From contig NZ_CP054932.1 of the NCBI RefSeq assembly GCF_013364275.1, positions 4,092,001 to 4,156,000 of the forward strand: a stretch of DNA of 64,000 bases. The letters are read 5' to 3'. Positions 1 through 7,581 of this stretch are shown here, one piece after another. A model generated the notes under the pieces. The model saw only the letters and a list, made by a program, of their open reading frames with translations, was not told the origin of the DNA and searched no databases. The position numbers and the translations under genes were made by a program. The first letter of the stretch is position 1. Each line of letters opens with the position of its first letter. Origin of the DNA: Actinomadura sp. NAK00032. Lineage in GTDB: Bacteria; Actinomycetota; Actinomycetes; Streptosporangiales; Streptosporangiaceae.

Positions 1-781
1 CGACGTCGAGGACGTCCGGCAGCCGCGCCAGGTCCTCGGTGACGGACGGCCCGGAGTGGGTGAAGTCGACGCACTCGCGCTCGCCGAGGTACCGCCCCGC
101 CCGCGCGGTGTCCCCGCTCAGCAGGACGCGGCCGCGGTCGATGAGCGTGACCCGGTCGCACAGCGCCGCGGCCTCGTCCATGTCGTGCGTGGCCAGCAGG
201 AACGTGCGGCCCTCGGCGCGCAGGTCGAGGACGAGCCGGCGGAACGCCCCGGCGGCGACGGGGTCGAGCCCGGACGTCGGCTCGTCCAGGAACAGCACGC
301 GCGGCTCGTGGAGCAGGCCCCGCGCCAGGTGCAGCCGCTGCCGCATCCCGCGCGAGAACCGCTCGACGCGGTCGTCCGCGCGCTCGGCGAGGCCGACCCG
401 CTCCAGCAGGGCGTCGGCGCGGGCGCGCGTGGTGCGGGCGTCGAGCCTGTAGAGGGCGCCCCAGAACAGCAGGTTCCGCCGGGCGGACAGCCGGTCGTAG
501 AGGCCCCGGTCGCCGCCGAGGACGAGCCCGACCAGCGACCGGACGGCGCGCGTGTCGGCGACGACGTCGCGGCCGAGGACCCGCGCCGATCCGCCCGAGG
601 GCAGCAGCACGGTGGAGAGGATCTTGACGAGGGTGGTCTTGCCCGCCCCGTTCGGCCCGAGCAGCCCGTGGATCTCGTTCTGCTCGATGGCCAGGGTCAG
701 GTCGTCGAGGGCGACGACGGGGTCCTGCCGGCCGCGCTTGTAGACGCGGCGCAGCCCGGATGTGCGCACGGCGGCTTCCAT
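1..781 (-). CDS. ABC transporter ATP-binding protein, 3' end outside window
   Basis: ATPase subunit of an ABC exporter; the first 260 residues are visible and the C-terminus runs off the left edge. Reading the minus strand from the ATG at 781 gives a Walker A GPNGAGKTT at about residues 42-50, an ABC-signature region FSRGMRQRL, Walker B VLFLDEPTSGLDP and a switch histidine in LATHDMDEA. This arrangement is typical of DrrA/CcmA-like ATPases that pair with ABC-2 permeases; the permease would lie beyond the window. It follows the LAL regulator gene on the same strand after 82 bases. The ribosome binding site is weak (GAAGG one base before the ATG), so the start is only likely. The substrate cannot be told. 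Confidence 0.85.
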   Translation of the reverse strand, partial: MEAAVRTSGLRRVYKRGRQDPVVALDDLTLAIEQNEIHGLLGPNGAGKTTLVKILSTVLLPSGGSARVLGRDVVADTRAVRSLVGLVLGGDRGLYDRLSARRNLLFWGALYRLDARTTRARADALLERVGLAERADDRVERFSRGMRQRLHLARGLLHEPRVLFLDEPTSGLDPVAAGAFRRLVLDLRAEGRTFLLATHDMDEAAALCDRVTLIDRGRVLLSGDTARAGRYLGERECVDFTHSGPSVTEDLARLPDVLDV

Positions 782-863
782 GCCTTCGACCGTCGCCGTA
801 AGGAGGGGGCCCGGGCCATAAGGAGCCGGCTTATCTTCCCGGCGGGGCTTCTCCGCGGATCCG

Positions 864-3599
864 CTAGGCGAGGCCGCGGTCGCGGGCGGCGGCGGCCGCC
901 TCGCCGCGCGAGGAGACGCCGAGCTTGGCGAGGATGTGCGAGACGTGGACGCTCGCGGTCTTGGGGGAGATGACCAGCTCCTCGGCGATCTCCCGGTTCG
1001 TCCGGCCCCGTGCCAGCAGCCGGACGACCTCCGCCTCGCGCGCGGTGAGCGGCCCGCCGGACGGCCCGGCGAGGCCCGCGCGGCGGGCGCGTTCGCCGAC
1101 GCGGCGGGCCAGCGGCGCGGCGCCGAGCCGGGCGGCGATCGCGGCGGCGCGGTCGAGCCGGGCGGCGGCGCTCGCGCGGTCCCCGGCGGCCAGGTCGGCG
1201 CAGGCGGCGTCGAACAGCGCCCGCGCCAGGAGGTGGGGCTGGTCCAGCCGCTCCCACACGCCGACCGCGGTGTCCCAGGCCGGCGGGCCGCCGGTCAGCG
1301 CGGTGACGGCCGCCCGGTGCGCCGCCGCCACCGGTGTTTCGGCGGGCAGCCGCGCGGCCAGCTCCGCGATCTCGGGGAGGCGCGGGCCGCCGGCGTGCGC
1401 GGCCGCCTCCAGCAGCGGCCACAGGTGGCAGGGCTGGACGGTGAGGCGGGGGTGCCGCAGGACGGCGTCCACGGTCGCGCGGGCCGCCGGCCGGTCCTCC
1501 TCGGCCAGCCGCCACTCGATGACCATCTGGGCGAGCGGCAGCGTGGTCTGCGGGAACCCGGCGTCGAGCGGGGCGGTGAGCGCGTCGGGATCGGGGCGCG
1601 GGCCCTCGCCCCGCGCGGCCAGCAGGGCGGTCCGCCAGATCATCAGCTGCCGGCGGAAGGCCGGCGCGTGGTGGCGGTCGAGCCGCAGCTGCAGCGTCGC
1701 GGCGGCCTCGTCCCAGCGGCCGAGCCGGTAGAGCGCCTCGATCCGGTTGACGGCGAGCGCGTCGCCCGCGCTGTGGACGAGCCCCGCGCCCGCGGCGACG
1801 GCGAGCCCCTCGTCGGCGAGCGCGAGGGCCTCGCCGGCGCGGCCCCGGCTCAGCAGGCAGTGGACGAGCGTGTTCAGTGTCCGGATGAGCGCCCACGCGT
1901 CGAGGCCGCGGTGCCTGATCCGTTCGAGAGGGGCCAGGTCGCCCGCGCCGTCGCGTGCCACGGCGGAGGCCACCACGGACTCCAGCGAGGGGATCGCGAA
2001 GCGCAGGCCCAGTGCGCGCGCCAGCTCCAGCGCCTCCCGCCCGAGCCGTTCCCCCTCGCCGTGCTCCCCGTAGACGAGCAGGCGGGAGCTCAGCCGCGAC
2101 AGGACCAGGACGCGGTCCGGCGTCGGAGCGTCGGCGCGCCGCTCCGCCGCGCGCAGGTCGTCCAGTTCGTCCTCCCGGCCCTGGAACCCCCGCATGGTCG
2201 CCCTGAGCGCCAGCAGCCGCGCGGCGAGGCCGGGGTCGCCGTCGCCCGCCTCGGCCATGGCCCGCCGGACGAGCGGCAGGCCGCGCCCGGGGTCGCCGGC
2301 CGTCCCGGCGGCCTTCGCGGCCGCCTCCAGCACCTGGCGCCGGGAGCGGCCGGTCAGGGACGCGGCCTCCGGCACCAGGTCCCACAGCTCCAGGACGCGT
2401 TCCAGCAGGGTGAGCTGCTCGGCGTAGGCGGTGGCCGCCGCCCGCTCGGCGGCGGCCCGCCACGCGGCGGCGAGGGCCCGCGCGTGGTCGCCGCAGCCCT
2501 GCCAGTGGACGGCCAGGGCGCTCGCCGGCGCGTCGCTGAGCTCCGGGGAGGCCTCGATGGTCTCGGCGAACCTGCGGTGGAGCCCGGCGCGCTCGCCGGG
2601 GAGCAGGTCCTCGTGGACGGCGTCGCGGATGAGGGCGTGGCGGAACGCGTACCCGTCCCCGTCCGCGACCACCAGACCGCGGTCGGCGGCGGGCCGCAGC
2701 GCCGCGCTGAGCCGCGCGTCGGGCAGGTCCGTCACCGCGGCCAGCAGCGCGTGCCCGGCGCGTTCCCCCGCCGCGCTCGCCGCCCGCAGCACCGCGCGGG
2801 TCGCCTCCGGCAGCCGGTGGACGCGCCCGAGCAGCAGATCGCGCAGCGAACCCGGGACCGCCTCGCCCGGGCTGGCGACGAGCGCCTCCACGAAGAGCGG
2901 GTTGCCGCCGGCGCGGGCGTGCGCGTCCCGCGCCGCGGCCGGGTCGGCGGCGCCGAGGATGCCGCGCACCTGCTCGGCGACCTCGGCCGGGGTGAGCGGC
3001 GGCAGGTCGACGCGCGCGACATGGGGGAGCCGGGCCAGTTCGGCGAACAGCGGCCGGGTGCCGGGCTCCTCGGGACGGAACGTGACGACCGGCAGCACCC
3101 GGCCGTGCGGCGGGTTGCGCAGCAGGAAGGACAGCAGGTCGCGGGTGGAGCCGTCGGCCCAGTGCGCGTCCTCGACCACCAGGACGAGCGGCTCGTGCTC
3201 GGCGAGCCGCTCCAGCAGGGTCAGCAGGTGCTCGAACAGCCGCAGCTGGCCGGTGCCGTCGTCCGGCGGCGGCGGCGCGGCGGTCAGGCCGGGCATCAGC
3301 CGGGCCAGTTCCGGCAGCGCCGCGCCCGGCAGCAGGTCGGCGACCGCCGCGCGGCCGACCCGCCGCAGGACGGCGCTGAACGGGGCGTACGGGAGGCTCG
3401 CCGCGCCGAGGTCGAGGCAGCCGCCGGTGAGCGCGCGCAGCCCGCGGGTGAACTCCGCGACCAGGCGGGTCTTGCCGGCGCCCGCTTCGCCGCCGATGAG
3501 CAGGGCGGCGGGCTCGCCCGCGCACGCCCGCGCGTGCGCCCCGCGTAACGCGGCCAGTTCTGCGGTGCGCCCGGCGAACACGGCGCTGACGGTTCCCAT
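864..3599 (-). CDS. LAL-type LuxR family transcriptional regulator with AAA ATPase domain
   Basis: Large ATP-binding regulator of the LuxR family (LAL), about 911 residues, usual size for the family. The N-terminal P-loop GGEAGAGKT is at residues 36-44 and Walker B is the run LVLVVEDAHWAD. The middle is a long helical repeat region of TPR-like character. The last 60 residues form the LuxR helix-turn-helix, starting LTAREAEVVRLLARG and ending at an SSRGEAAAAARDRG helix. I start at the ATG at 3599 (MGTVSAV); an ATG at 3611 is possible, and the open frame extends farther upstream without conserved sequence. It reads away from the ABC-F gene and toward the partial ABC ATPase, which it may control. 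Its ligand is unknown. Confidence 0.88.
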   Translation of the reverse strand: MGTVSAVFAGRTAELAALRGAHARACAGEPAALLIGGEAGAGKTRLVAEFTRGLRALTGGCLDLGAASLPYAPFSAVLRRVGRAAVADLLPGAALPELARLMPGLTAAPPPPDDGTGQLRLFEHLLTLLERLAEHEPLVLVVEDAHWADGSTRDLLSFLLRNPPHGRVLPVVTFRPEEPGTRPLFAELARLPHVARVDLPPLTPAEVAEQVRGILGAADPAAARDAHARAGGNPLFVEALVASPGEAVPGSLRDLLLGRVHRLPEATRAVLRAASAAGERAGHALLAAVTDLPDARLSAALRPAADRGLVVADGDGYAFRHALIRDAVHEDLLPGERAGLHRRFAETIEASPELSDAPASALAVHWQGCGDHARALAAAWRAAAERAAATAYAEQLTLLERVLELWDLVPEAASLTGRSRRQVLEAAAKAAGTAGDPGRGLPLVRRAMAEAGDGDPGLAARLLALRATMRGFQGREDELDDLRAAERRADAPTPDRVLVLSRLSSRLLVYGEHGEGERLGREALELARALGLRFAIPSLESVVASAVARDGAGDLAPLERIRHRGLDAWALIRTLNTLVHCLLSRGRAGEALALADEGLAVAAGAGLVHSAGDALAVNRIEALYRLGRWDEAAATLQLRLDRHHAPAFRRQLMIWRTALLAARGEGPRPDPDALTAPLDAGFPQTTLPLAQMVIEWRLAEEDRPAARATVDAVLRHPRLTVQPCHLWPLLEAAAHAGGPRLPEIAELAARLPAETPVAAAHRAAVTALTGGPPAWDTAVGVWERLDQPHLLARALFDAACADLAAGDRASAAARLDRAAAIAARLGAAPLARRVGERARRAGLAGPSGGPLTAREAEVVRLLARGRTNREIAEELVISPKTASVHVSHILAKLGVSSRGEAAAAARDRGLA

Positions 3600-3629
3600 C
3601 CGCCCTAGCATGCCGGGTCTTATCGCTAC

Positions 3630-3658
3630 TTGTGTTGCGTTAAGGCATCGGGTATTCT
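3630..3658 (+). promoter_or_regulatory. Predicted sigma-70-type promoter of the ABC-F gene
   Basis: TTGTGT at 3630-3635 and TATTCT at 3653-3658 are separated by 17 bases. Transcription would start near 3665, giving a leader of about 200 nt before the ABC-F ATG at 3866. Called by eye. Confidence 0.5.
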
Positions 3659-3811
3659 CGACGCCGTCACATCGCCGCCCGGCAGGGGAGTCCATTGAGG
3701 ATCTGAGGTCCGACACCGCGCGTACGGCCGTCGCCGGCCCGCGCACGTGACCTCAGAGCGGACCCTCGTCCCGCCGGGCTTTCTCATGCCCGCCGGCGCG
3801 TCGCGCGACCC

Positions 3812-3860
3812 GCGGTGTCTCCATGCAGCCCGAAACCGCTTCGACACCCATGGAGACCGC
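3812..3860 (+). promoter_or_regulatory. Leader hairpin sequestering the ABC-F ribosome binding site
   Basis: TCTCCATG at 3818-3825 pairs perfectly with CATGGAGA at 3849-3856. After a 2-nt bulge (3816-3817) GCGG at 3812-3815 pairs with CCGC at 3857-3860. The loop is 23 nt. The right arm contains the GGAGA (3852-3856) that is the Shine-Dalgarno sequence for the ATG at 3866, so the folded form should hide it. ABC-F genes are often induced through leader-RNA changes; that this one is controlled this way is inference. Confidence 0.55.
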
Positions 3861-3865
3861 CCTAC

Positions 3866-5488
3866 ATGTCTTTCGCCATCGTCTGCTCGGACCTGTCCTT
3901 CGCCTGGGCGGACGGCACCGTCGTCCTGGACGGCCTGGACGCCGCGTTCGGCACCGGCCGGACCGGGCTGATCGGCGTCAACGGCTCCGGCAAGTCCACC
4001 CTGCTGCGGATCATCGCCGGTGAGCTGCGGCCCGCGGCGGGCACCGTCGCCGTCGACGGGGAGATCGGCTACCTGCCGCAGGACCTCGTCCTGGACGGCG
4101 CGGCCACCGTCGCGGACCTGCTCGGCATCGGCGCCGCCCGCGCCGCGCTGCACGCGATCGAGCGCGGCGAGGCCACCGAGGAGAACTTCGCCGCCGTCGG
4201 CGACGACTGGGACGTCGAGGAGCGCGCCCGCGCCGAGCTCGACAGGCTCGGGCTCGGCCGCCTCGACCTGGACCGCACCGTCCCGACCCTCTCCGGCGGC
4301 GAGGCCGTGATGGTCGGGCTCGCGGCGCAGTTCCTCGCCCGGCCCGACGTGCTGCTCCTCGACGAGCCCACCAACAACCTCGACCTGGACGCCCGGCACC
4401 GCCTCTACGACGCGGTCGCGTCCTGGACGGGCGTGCTCCTGCTCGTCAGCCACGACCGGGAGCTGCTCGACCGCGTCGACGAGATCGCCGACCTGCGGGA
4501 CGGCGCGATCCGGACGTTCGGCGGCGACCTGACCGGCTACGAGGAGCTGCTCGCCGTCGAGAAGGAGGCCGCCGAGCGCACCGTCCGTACCGCCGAGACC
4601 GACCTGCGGCGGCAGAAGCGCGAACTGGAGGAGGCCCAGGTCAAGCTCGCCAGGCGCAAGCGCTACGGCAACAAGATGTTCGAGAGCAAGCGCGAACCGA
4701 AGATCATCATGCAGGAGCGCAAGCGGCAGGCGCAGGTCGCGGCCGGCAAGCACCGCCTCCTGCACGAGGAGCGGCTGGCCGGCGCGCGCACCCGGCTCAC
4801 CGAGGCGGAGGAGGCCGTCCGCGCGGACGCCGAGATCCGCGTCGAGCTGCCCGCGACGCGCGTCCCGGCGGGCCGCACGGTCGTCACCGCGACCGGCCTG
4901 GCCGTGCCCGAGCCGGAGGCCGGGACGCTCACCGAGCTGATCGTCCGGGGCCCGGAGCGGATCGCGCTGACCGGCCCGAACGGCTCCGGCAAGACGACGT
5001 TCCTGCGGATGCTCACCGGCGAGCGCGTCCCCGCCGGGACGCAGGTCGCGATCGGCGTCGACGGCGTCCGCTACCTGCCGCAGCGGCTCGACGTCCTGGA
5101 CGAGGACCTGAGCGTCATCGACAACGTCCGCGCCCAGGCGCCCTCGGCGCGGGTGACCGACATCAGGGCAGGGCTCGCCCGCTTCCTGTTCCGCGGCGCG
5201 CGCGCAGAGCAGCGCGCGGGAACCCTGTCGGGCGGGGAGCGGTTCCGGGCCGTGCTGGCGTCGCTGCTGCTCGCCGAGCCCGCCCCGCAGCTCCTGCTGC
5301 TGGACGAGCCGACGAACAACCTCGACATGGCGAGCGCGGCGCAGCTCTCCCAGGCCCTCTCCGCCTACGAGGGGGCGCTGATCGTGGTCAGCCACGACGT
5401 GCCGTTCCTGCGCACCCTCGGCCTCACCCGCCGGCTGCGCATGGACCCCGCGTCCGGCCTCACCGAGACGGACCCGGAGGAGTGGTGA
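3866..5488 (+). CDS. ABC-F family ATP-binding cassette protein
   Basis: Soluble protein of 540 residues with two ABC domains and no membrane segment, as in ABC-F proteins that act on the ribosome (translation factors or antibiotic protection). Domain one has Walker A GVNGSGKST (37-45), LSGGE and Walker B LLLDEPTNNLDLDA. A charged helical linker follows, with a Lys/Arg-rich stretch in the middle. Domain two repeats these with TGPNGSGKTT, LSGGERF and LLLDEPTNNLDMAS. The start is the ATG at 3866, nine bases after GGAGA; earlier starts in the frame lack a ribosome site. A structured leader of about 200 nt precedes it, which would suit drug-responsive expression. Which subfamily it belongs to, and whether it gives resistance, cannot be settled here. 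Confidence 0.9.
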   Translation: MSFAIVCSDLSFAWADGTVVLDGLDAAFGTGRTGLIGVNGSGKSTLLRIIAGELRPAAGTVAVDGEIGYLPQDLVLDGAATVADLLGIGAARAALHAIERGEATEENFAAVGDDWDVEERARAELDRLGLGRLDLDRTVPTLSGGEAVMVGLAAQFLARPDVLLLDEPTNNLDLDARHRLYDAVASWTGVLLLVSHDRELLDRVDEIADLRDGAIRTFGGDLTGYEELLAVEKEAAERTVRTAETDLRRQKRELEEAQVKLARRKRYGNKMFESKREPKIIMQERKRQAQVAAGKHRLLHEERLAGARTRLTEAEEAVRADAEIRVELPATRVPAGRTVVTATGLAVPEPEAGTLTELIVRGPERIALTGPNGSGKTTFLRMLTGERVPAGTQVAIGVDGVRYLPQRLDVLDEDLSVIDNVRAQAPSARVTDIRAGLARFLFRGARAEQRAGTLSGGERFRAVLASLLLAEPAPQLLLLDEPTNNLDMASAAQLSQALSAYEGALIVVSHDVPFLRTLGLTRRLRMDPASGLTETDPEEW

Positions 5489-5489
5489 A

Positions 5490-5505
5490 AATGGAGTGAT
5501 CTTGC
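5490..5505. promoter_or_regulatory. 16-nt motif shared with the Lrp gene upstream region
   Basis: AATGGAGTGATCTTGC lies 50 bases before the start of the RNA-locus protein gene. A 15/16 match, AATGGAATGATCTTGC, lies at 41290-41305 upstream of the Lrp-family gene. It may be a regulator site or part of a promoter; function is inferred only from the repetition. Confidence 0.4.
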
Positions 5506-5554
5506 CTCATCGCCGCTGCTACGGTCGTGTCGCGAACGAGGGGAAGTGAACGGG

Positions 5555-6289
5555 ATGCCGACGAAGCTCAACCAGATCATCGCGGTCGAGAAGGGCGTGA
5601 AGAGCAAGTCCGCCCAGGACCTGGCGGCGGCGCACCAGTCGACGCAGAAGGCCCCGCTGCTGTCGGGCATCTCGCGGACCTACCAGCCGAAGGACGAGGA
5701 CGGCGAGCAGCTGCCCGCCGAGTCCACCCGCGTCCAGGTCACGGTGGAGGGCGTGCTGCGCGACGTGACGCGCTCGCTCACGCGGCTGCTCGACGTCACC
5801 GCCACCAAGGACTGGGCGAACTGCGTCGCCCGCGCCGACGTGGCCGTGGACGGCACCACCCTGCTGCGCGACGTGCCGGTCACGTACCTGCTGTTCCTGG
5901 AGAAGCAGCTGACCGACCTGCACGCCTTCCTGCGCAAGCTGCCGATCCTGGACGCGGCCGAGACGTGGACCTTCGACCCGTCCACCGACGTGTGGCGGAC
6001 CGAGCCCGTCCGCACGGTGAAGACCAAGAAGGTGCCGCGCAACCACGTCAAGGCGGAGGCGACCGACAAGCACCCGGCGCAGGTCGAGGTCTACTACGAG
6101 GACATCGCCGTCGGCCACTGGACGACGCTGAAGTTCTCCGGCGCGCTGCCCGCCCGGCGGGTCAACGAGCTGCTCGACCGCGTGGAGCGGGTGCGGGACG
6201 CGGTGAAGTTCGCCCGGGAGGAGGCCAACGGCGCCGAGGTGACCGACCAGCGCGTCGGTGACGCGGTGTTCGGCTACATCTTCGGCTGA
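5555..6289 (+). CDS. Conserved hypothetical protein next to the permuted tRNA-like locus
   Basis: Protein of 244 residues (MPTKLNQII...) that I recognise only as a conserved actinobacterial hypothetical, possibly a numbered DUF; no function is known to me. It has no signal peptide or membrane segment and many lysines, including a KTKKVPRNHVK stretch, with acidic and basic residues alternating; the look is of a soluble cytoplasmic, perhaps nucleic-acid-binding protein. I start at ATG 5555, about ten bases after GAGGGGA; an in-frame GTG at 5546 is the alternative. A strong hairpin begins two bases after the stop, and the tRNA-like elements follow within 100-360 bases on the same strand with a terminator only after them. 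This suggests co-transcription and a role in making, binding or repairing these RNAs, which is inference. Confidence 0.8.
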   Translation: MPTKLNQIIAVEKGVKSKSAQDLAAAHQSTQKAPLLSGISRTYQPKDEDGEQLPAESTRVQVTVEGVLRDVTRSLTRLLDVTATKDWANCVARADVAVDGTTLLRDVPVTYLLFLEKQLTDLHAFLRKLPILDAAETWTFDPSTDVWRTEPVRTVKTKKVPRNHVKAEATDKHPAQVEVYYEDIAVGHWTTLKFSGALPARRVNELLDRVERVRDAVKFAREEANGAEVTDQRVGDAVFGYIFG

Positions 6290-6290
6290 C

Positions 6291-6375
6291 CCGGCCGCGG
6301 CCGCCGCGCCGCGGCCGGCGGCCCGTGACAACTCAACAGACTCCCCCCGCCGCGCGGGGGGTGCGCGAGAGCGCA
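6291..6375 (+). ncRNA. Three consecutive hairpins opening the RNA locus
   Basis: Between the hypothetical gene and the first tRNA-like element lie three stems. The first is an 11-bp perfect stem (6291-6301 with 6308-6318, 6-nt loop). The second is an 8-bp stem (6343-6350 with 6354-6361, 3-nt loop). The third is the 5-bp stem TGCGC-GAGA-GCGCA (6362-6375) with a GNRA-type tetraloop. None is followed by a T run, so they look like RNA structure or processing signals rather than a terminator. Confidence 0.6.
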
Positions 6376-6497
6376 AGCTGAAGCTGAAGCCGAAGCTGAC
6401 CAGGGTGAGCGTTCAGTGCGGGTTCGAGTCCCGCCCCCGGCACCCGTGCCGGGGTGGCCCAACCGGTAGAGGCAGCCGCCCGCTCAACCTCAGATTC
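6376..6497 (+). ncRNA. Circularly permuted tRNA-like element A
   Basis: The order is 3' half first, 5' half second. Four tandem AGCYGA hexamers (6376-6399) lead in. The T arm is perfect: GCGGG (6418-6422), loop TTCGAGT, CCCGC (6430-6434). Next comes the 3' acceptor strand CCCCGGC (6435-6441), then six bases ACCCGT, then the 5' acceptor strand GCCGGGG (6448-6454), TG at positions 8-9, and a D arm GCC / CAACCGGTAGA / GGC (6457-6473) with the conserved GG. Before and after the core, TGAGCG (6406-6411) pairs with CGCTCA (6481-6486) and CTGA (6396-6399) with TCAG (6490-6493), so the outer ends pair. The anticodon arm is ambiguous: this pairing puts six extra bases after the D arm and gives no U33. 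It may be a tRNA mimic, not a working tRNA. Confidence 0.7.
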
Positions 6498-6538
6498 TCG
6501 CTCGAAGCTCAGCATCCGCCGCTCATCACCGGTCCGCT

Positions 6539-6647
6539 CGGACGTGGACGGCGACTCCGGAAATGCCGGTTCGAATCCGGCTCGCTCCGCTCGTGGGGCG
6601 ATGGCGTAACGGCAACGCGCTGGAGCTTTCAGGATGATCCGCGTCCG
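6539..6647 (+). ncRNA. Circularly permuted tRNA-like element B
   Basis: All tRNA helices can be drawn, in permuted order. The 3' half comes first: anticodon-stem strand TCCGG (6556-6560), variable loop AAAT, T arm GCCGG / TTCGAAT / CCGGC (6565-6581), 3' acceptor strand TCGCTCC (6582-6588). Six bases GCTCGT follow. Then the 5' half: GGGGCGA (6595-6601, one G-U pair with the 3' strand), TG, D arm GCG / TAACGGCAA / CGC (6604-6618), anticodon-stem strand CTGGA (6620-6624, one U-G pair). Outside this core a 10-bp helix joins 6539-6548 to 6638-6647, across an internal loop of 6 and 12 bases that would hold the splice points. Joining A6631 to A6554 would give a CUUUCAA loop with a UUC anticodon, a guess only, and closed by a 6-bp rather than 5-bp stem. 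Confidence 0.75.
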
Positions 6648-6682
6648 CCTGGCACCGGTGTGCGAATTGGGCGGCAACCACA

Positions 6683-6715
6683 GGGGCCCGGGGGATGGCA
6701 AAACCTCCGGGCCCC
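6683..6715. terminator. Bidirectional terminator between RNA locus and permease gene
   Basis: GGGGCCCGG (6683-6691) pairs perfectly with CCGGGCCCC (6707-6715), extended by G-U, G-C and G-C pairs to a 12-bp stem with loop ATGGCAAAA. It lies after the tRNA-like elements and 14 bases beyond the stop of the convergent permease gene, so it can end both transcripts. Confidence 0.75.
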
Positions 6716-6729
6716 GCTCGCGCGCCGGG

Positions 6730-7581
6730 TCAGGTGAGGACGCGCTTGGTGAACGTGCGCATCGCGGCCCACGTCAGCAGGACCGTCCCGCCGACGATGG
6801 CCAGCAGGAACGCCCACACGGGCATGTGCGGGATGTCCGGAGTGAGCGCGCTCCGCAGCCCCTCGCTGACGTAGACGAGGGGGTTGAACAGGCTGGCGAT
6901 CTGCAGCCAGCGGATGTTCTCCAGCGCCGACCACGGGTAGTACACGCAGCCGAGCATCGTCATCGGCAGCAGCACCATCGCGAACAGGACCTGGACCTTC
7001 TGCGGGTTCATGATCGTGCCGAGCAGCAGGCCGCCCGCCGCCGACAGCAGCGACCCGGCCACCATGACCAGGATCAGCACCGGCCAGTTGCCGACGTGCA
7101 CCGAGGGCGCCTCGCCCTCGGCGTGGATGAACAGCACCGCCGGGAAGACCAGCAGCCCGCCGATCAGCCCCTGCGCCGCCGCGGCGATGATCTTCTGCGC
7201 GGCCAGCAGCGGCACCGGCACCGGTGCCAGCGCCCGGTCGGTGATCGACTTCTGCCAGGTCAGCTCCATCATCAGCGGGAAGATCACCGCCATCATCGCC
7301 TGCATGATGATGGACGAGCCGACCAGGCCGGGCAGCAGGATGGTGGAGAACGACGGTCCGCCCGGCCCGCCCGCCATCGCGCCGCCGCCGAGCTTCGGCA
7401 GGACGTAGGCGAACACGAACACGAACATCACCGGCTGCACCAGCACCCGGACGAACGTCGACAGGAAGTTCTTGCGCATGACCCGCGCCTCGCGGGCCAT
7501 CATCGCGGCGAACGTGCGCGGGACCGTCGCCCGCGCCGGCGGCGGCGGGGCGAGGACGGCGGGGGCCGTGGAGGCGGTCAT
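6730..7581 (-). CDS. ABC-2 type transporter permease
   Basis: Membrane subunit of an ABC-2 exporter (DrrB-like), 283 residues. After a Pro/Ala-rich N-terminus there are about six hydrophobic segments, for example VLVQPVMFVFVFAYVLPKL, the FSTILLPGLVGSSIIMQAMM region and a last one near AFLLAIVGGTVLLTW. The ATG at 7581 overlaps the TGA of the ATPase gene (ATGA), so the two are translationally coupled. Residues between the first two segments include a glycine-rich GGGAMAGGPGG loop. It ends just before a strong shared terminator. With the upstream ATPase and MarR it forms a self-controlled efflux operon; the exported compound is unknown. Confidence 0.9.
   Translation of the reverse strand: MTASTAPAVLAPPPPARATVPRTFAAMMAREARVMRKNFLSTFVRVLVQPVMFVFVFAYVLPKLGGGAMAGGPGGPSFSTILLPGLVGSSIIMQAMMAVIFPLMMELTWQKSITDRALAPVPVPLLAAQKIIAAAAQGLIGGLLVFPAVLFIHAEGEAPSVHVGNWPVLILVMVAGSLLSAAGGLLLGTIMNPQKVQVLFAMVLLPMTMLGCVYYPWSALENIRWLQIASLFNPLVYVSEGLRSALTPDIPHMPVWAFLLAIVGGTVLLTWAAMRTFTKRVLT

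Noticed and set aside
936..3548. Long plus-strand open frame opposite the LAL regulator
   Set aside because: High GC content keeps shadow frames open; it has no family motifs and is Arg/Gly/Ala-rich, while the minus strand encodes a complete LAL protein.
6333..6701. Minus-strand 122-residue open frame over the RNA locus
   Set aside because: Contains the AGFEPA-type peptide that arises from reading T arms backwards; the RNA structure explains the sequence.
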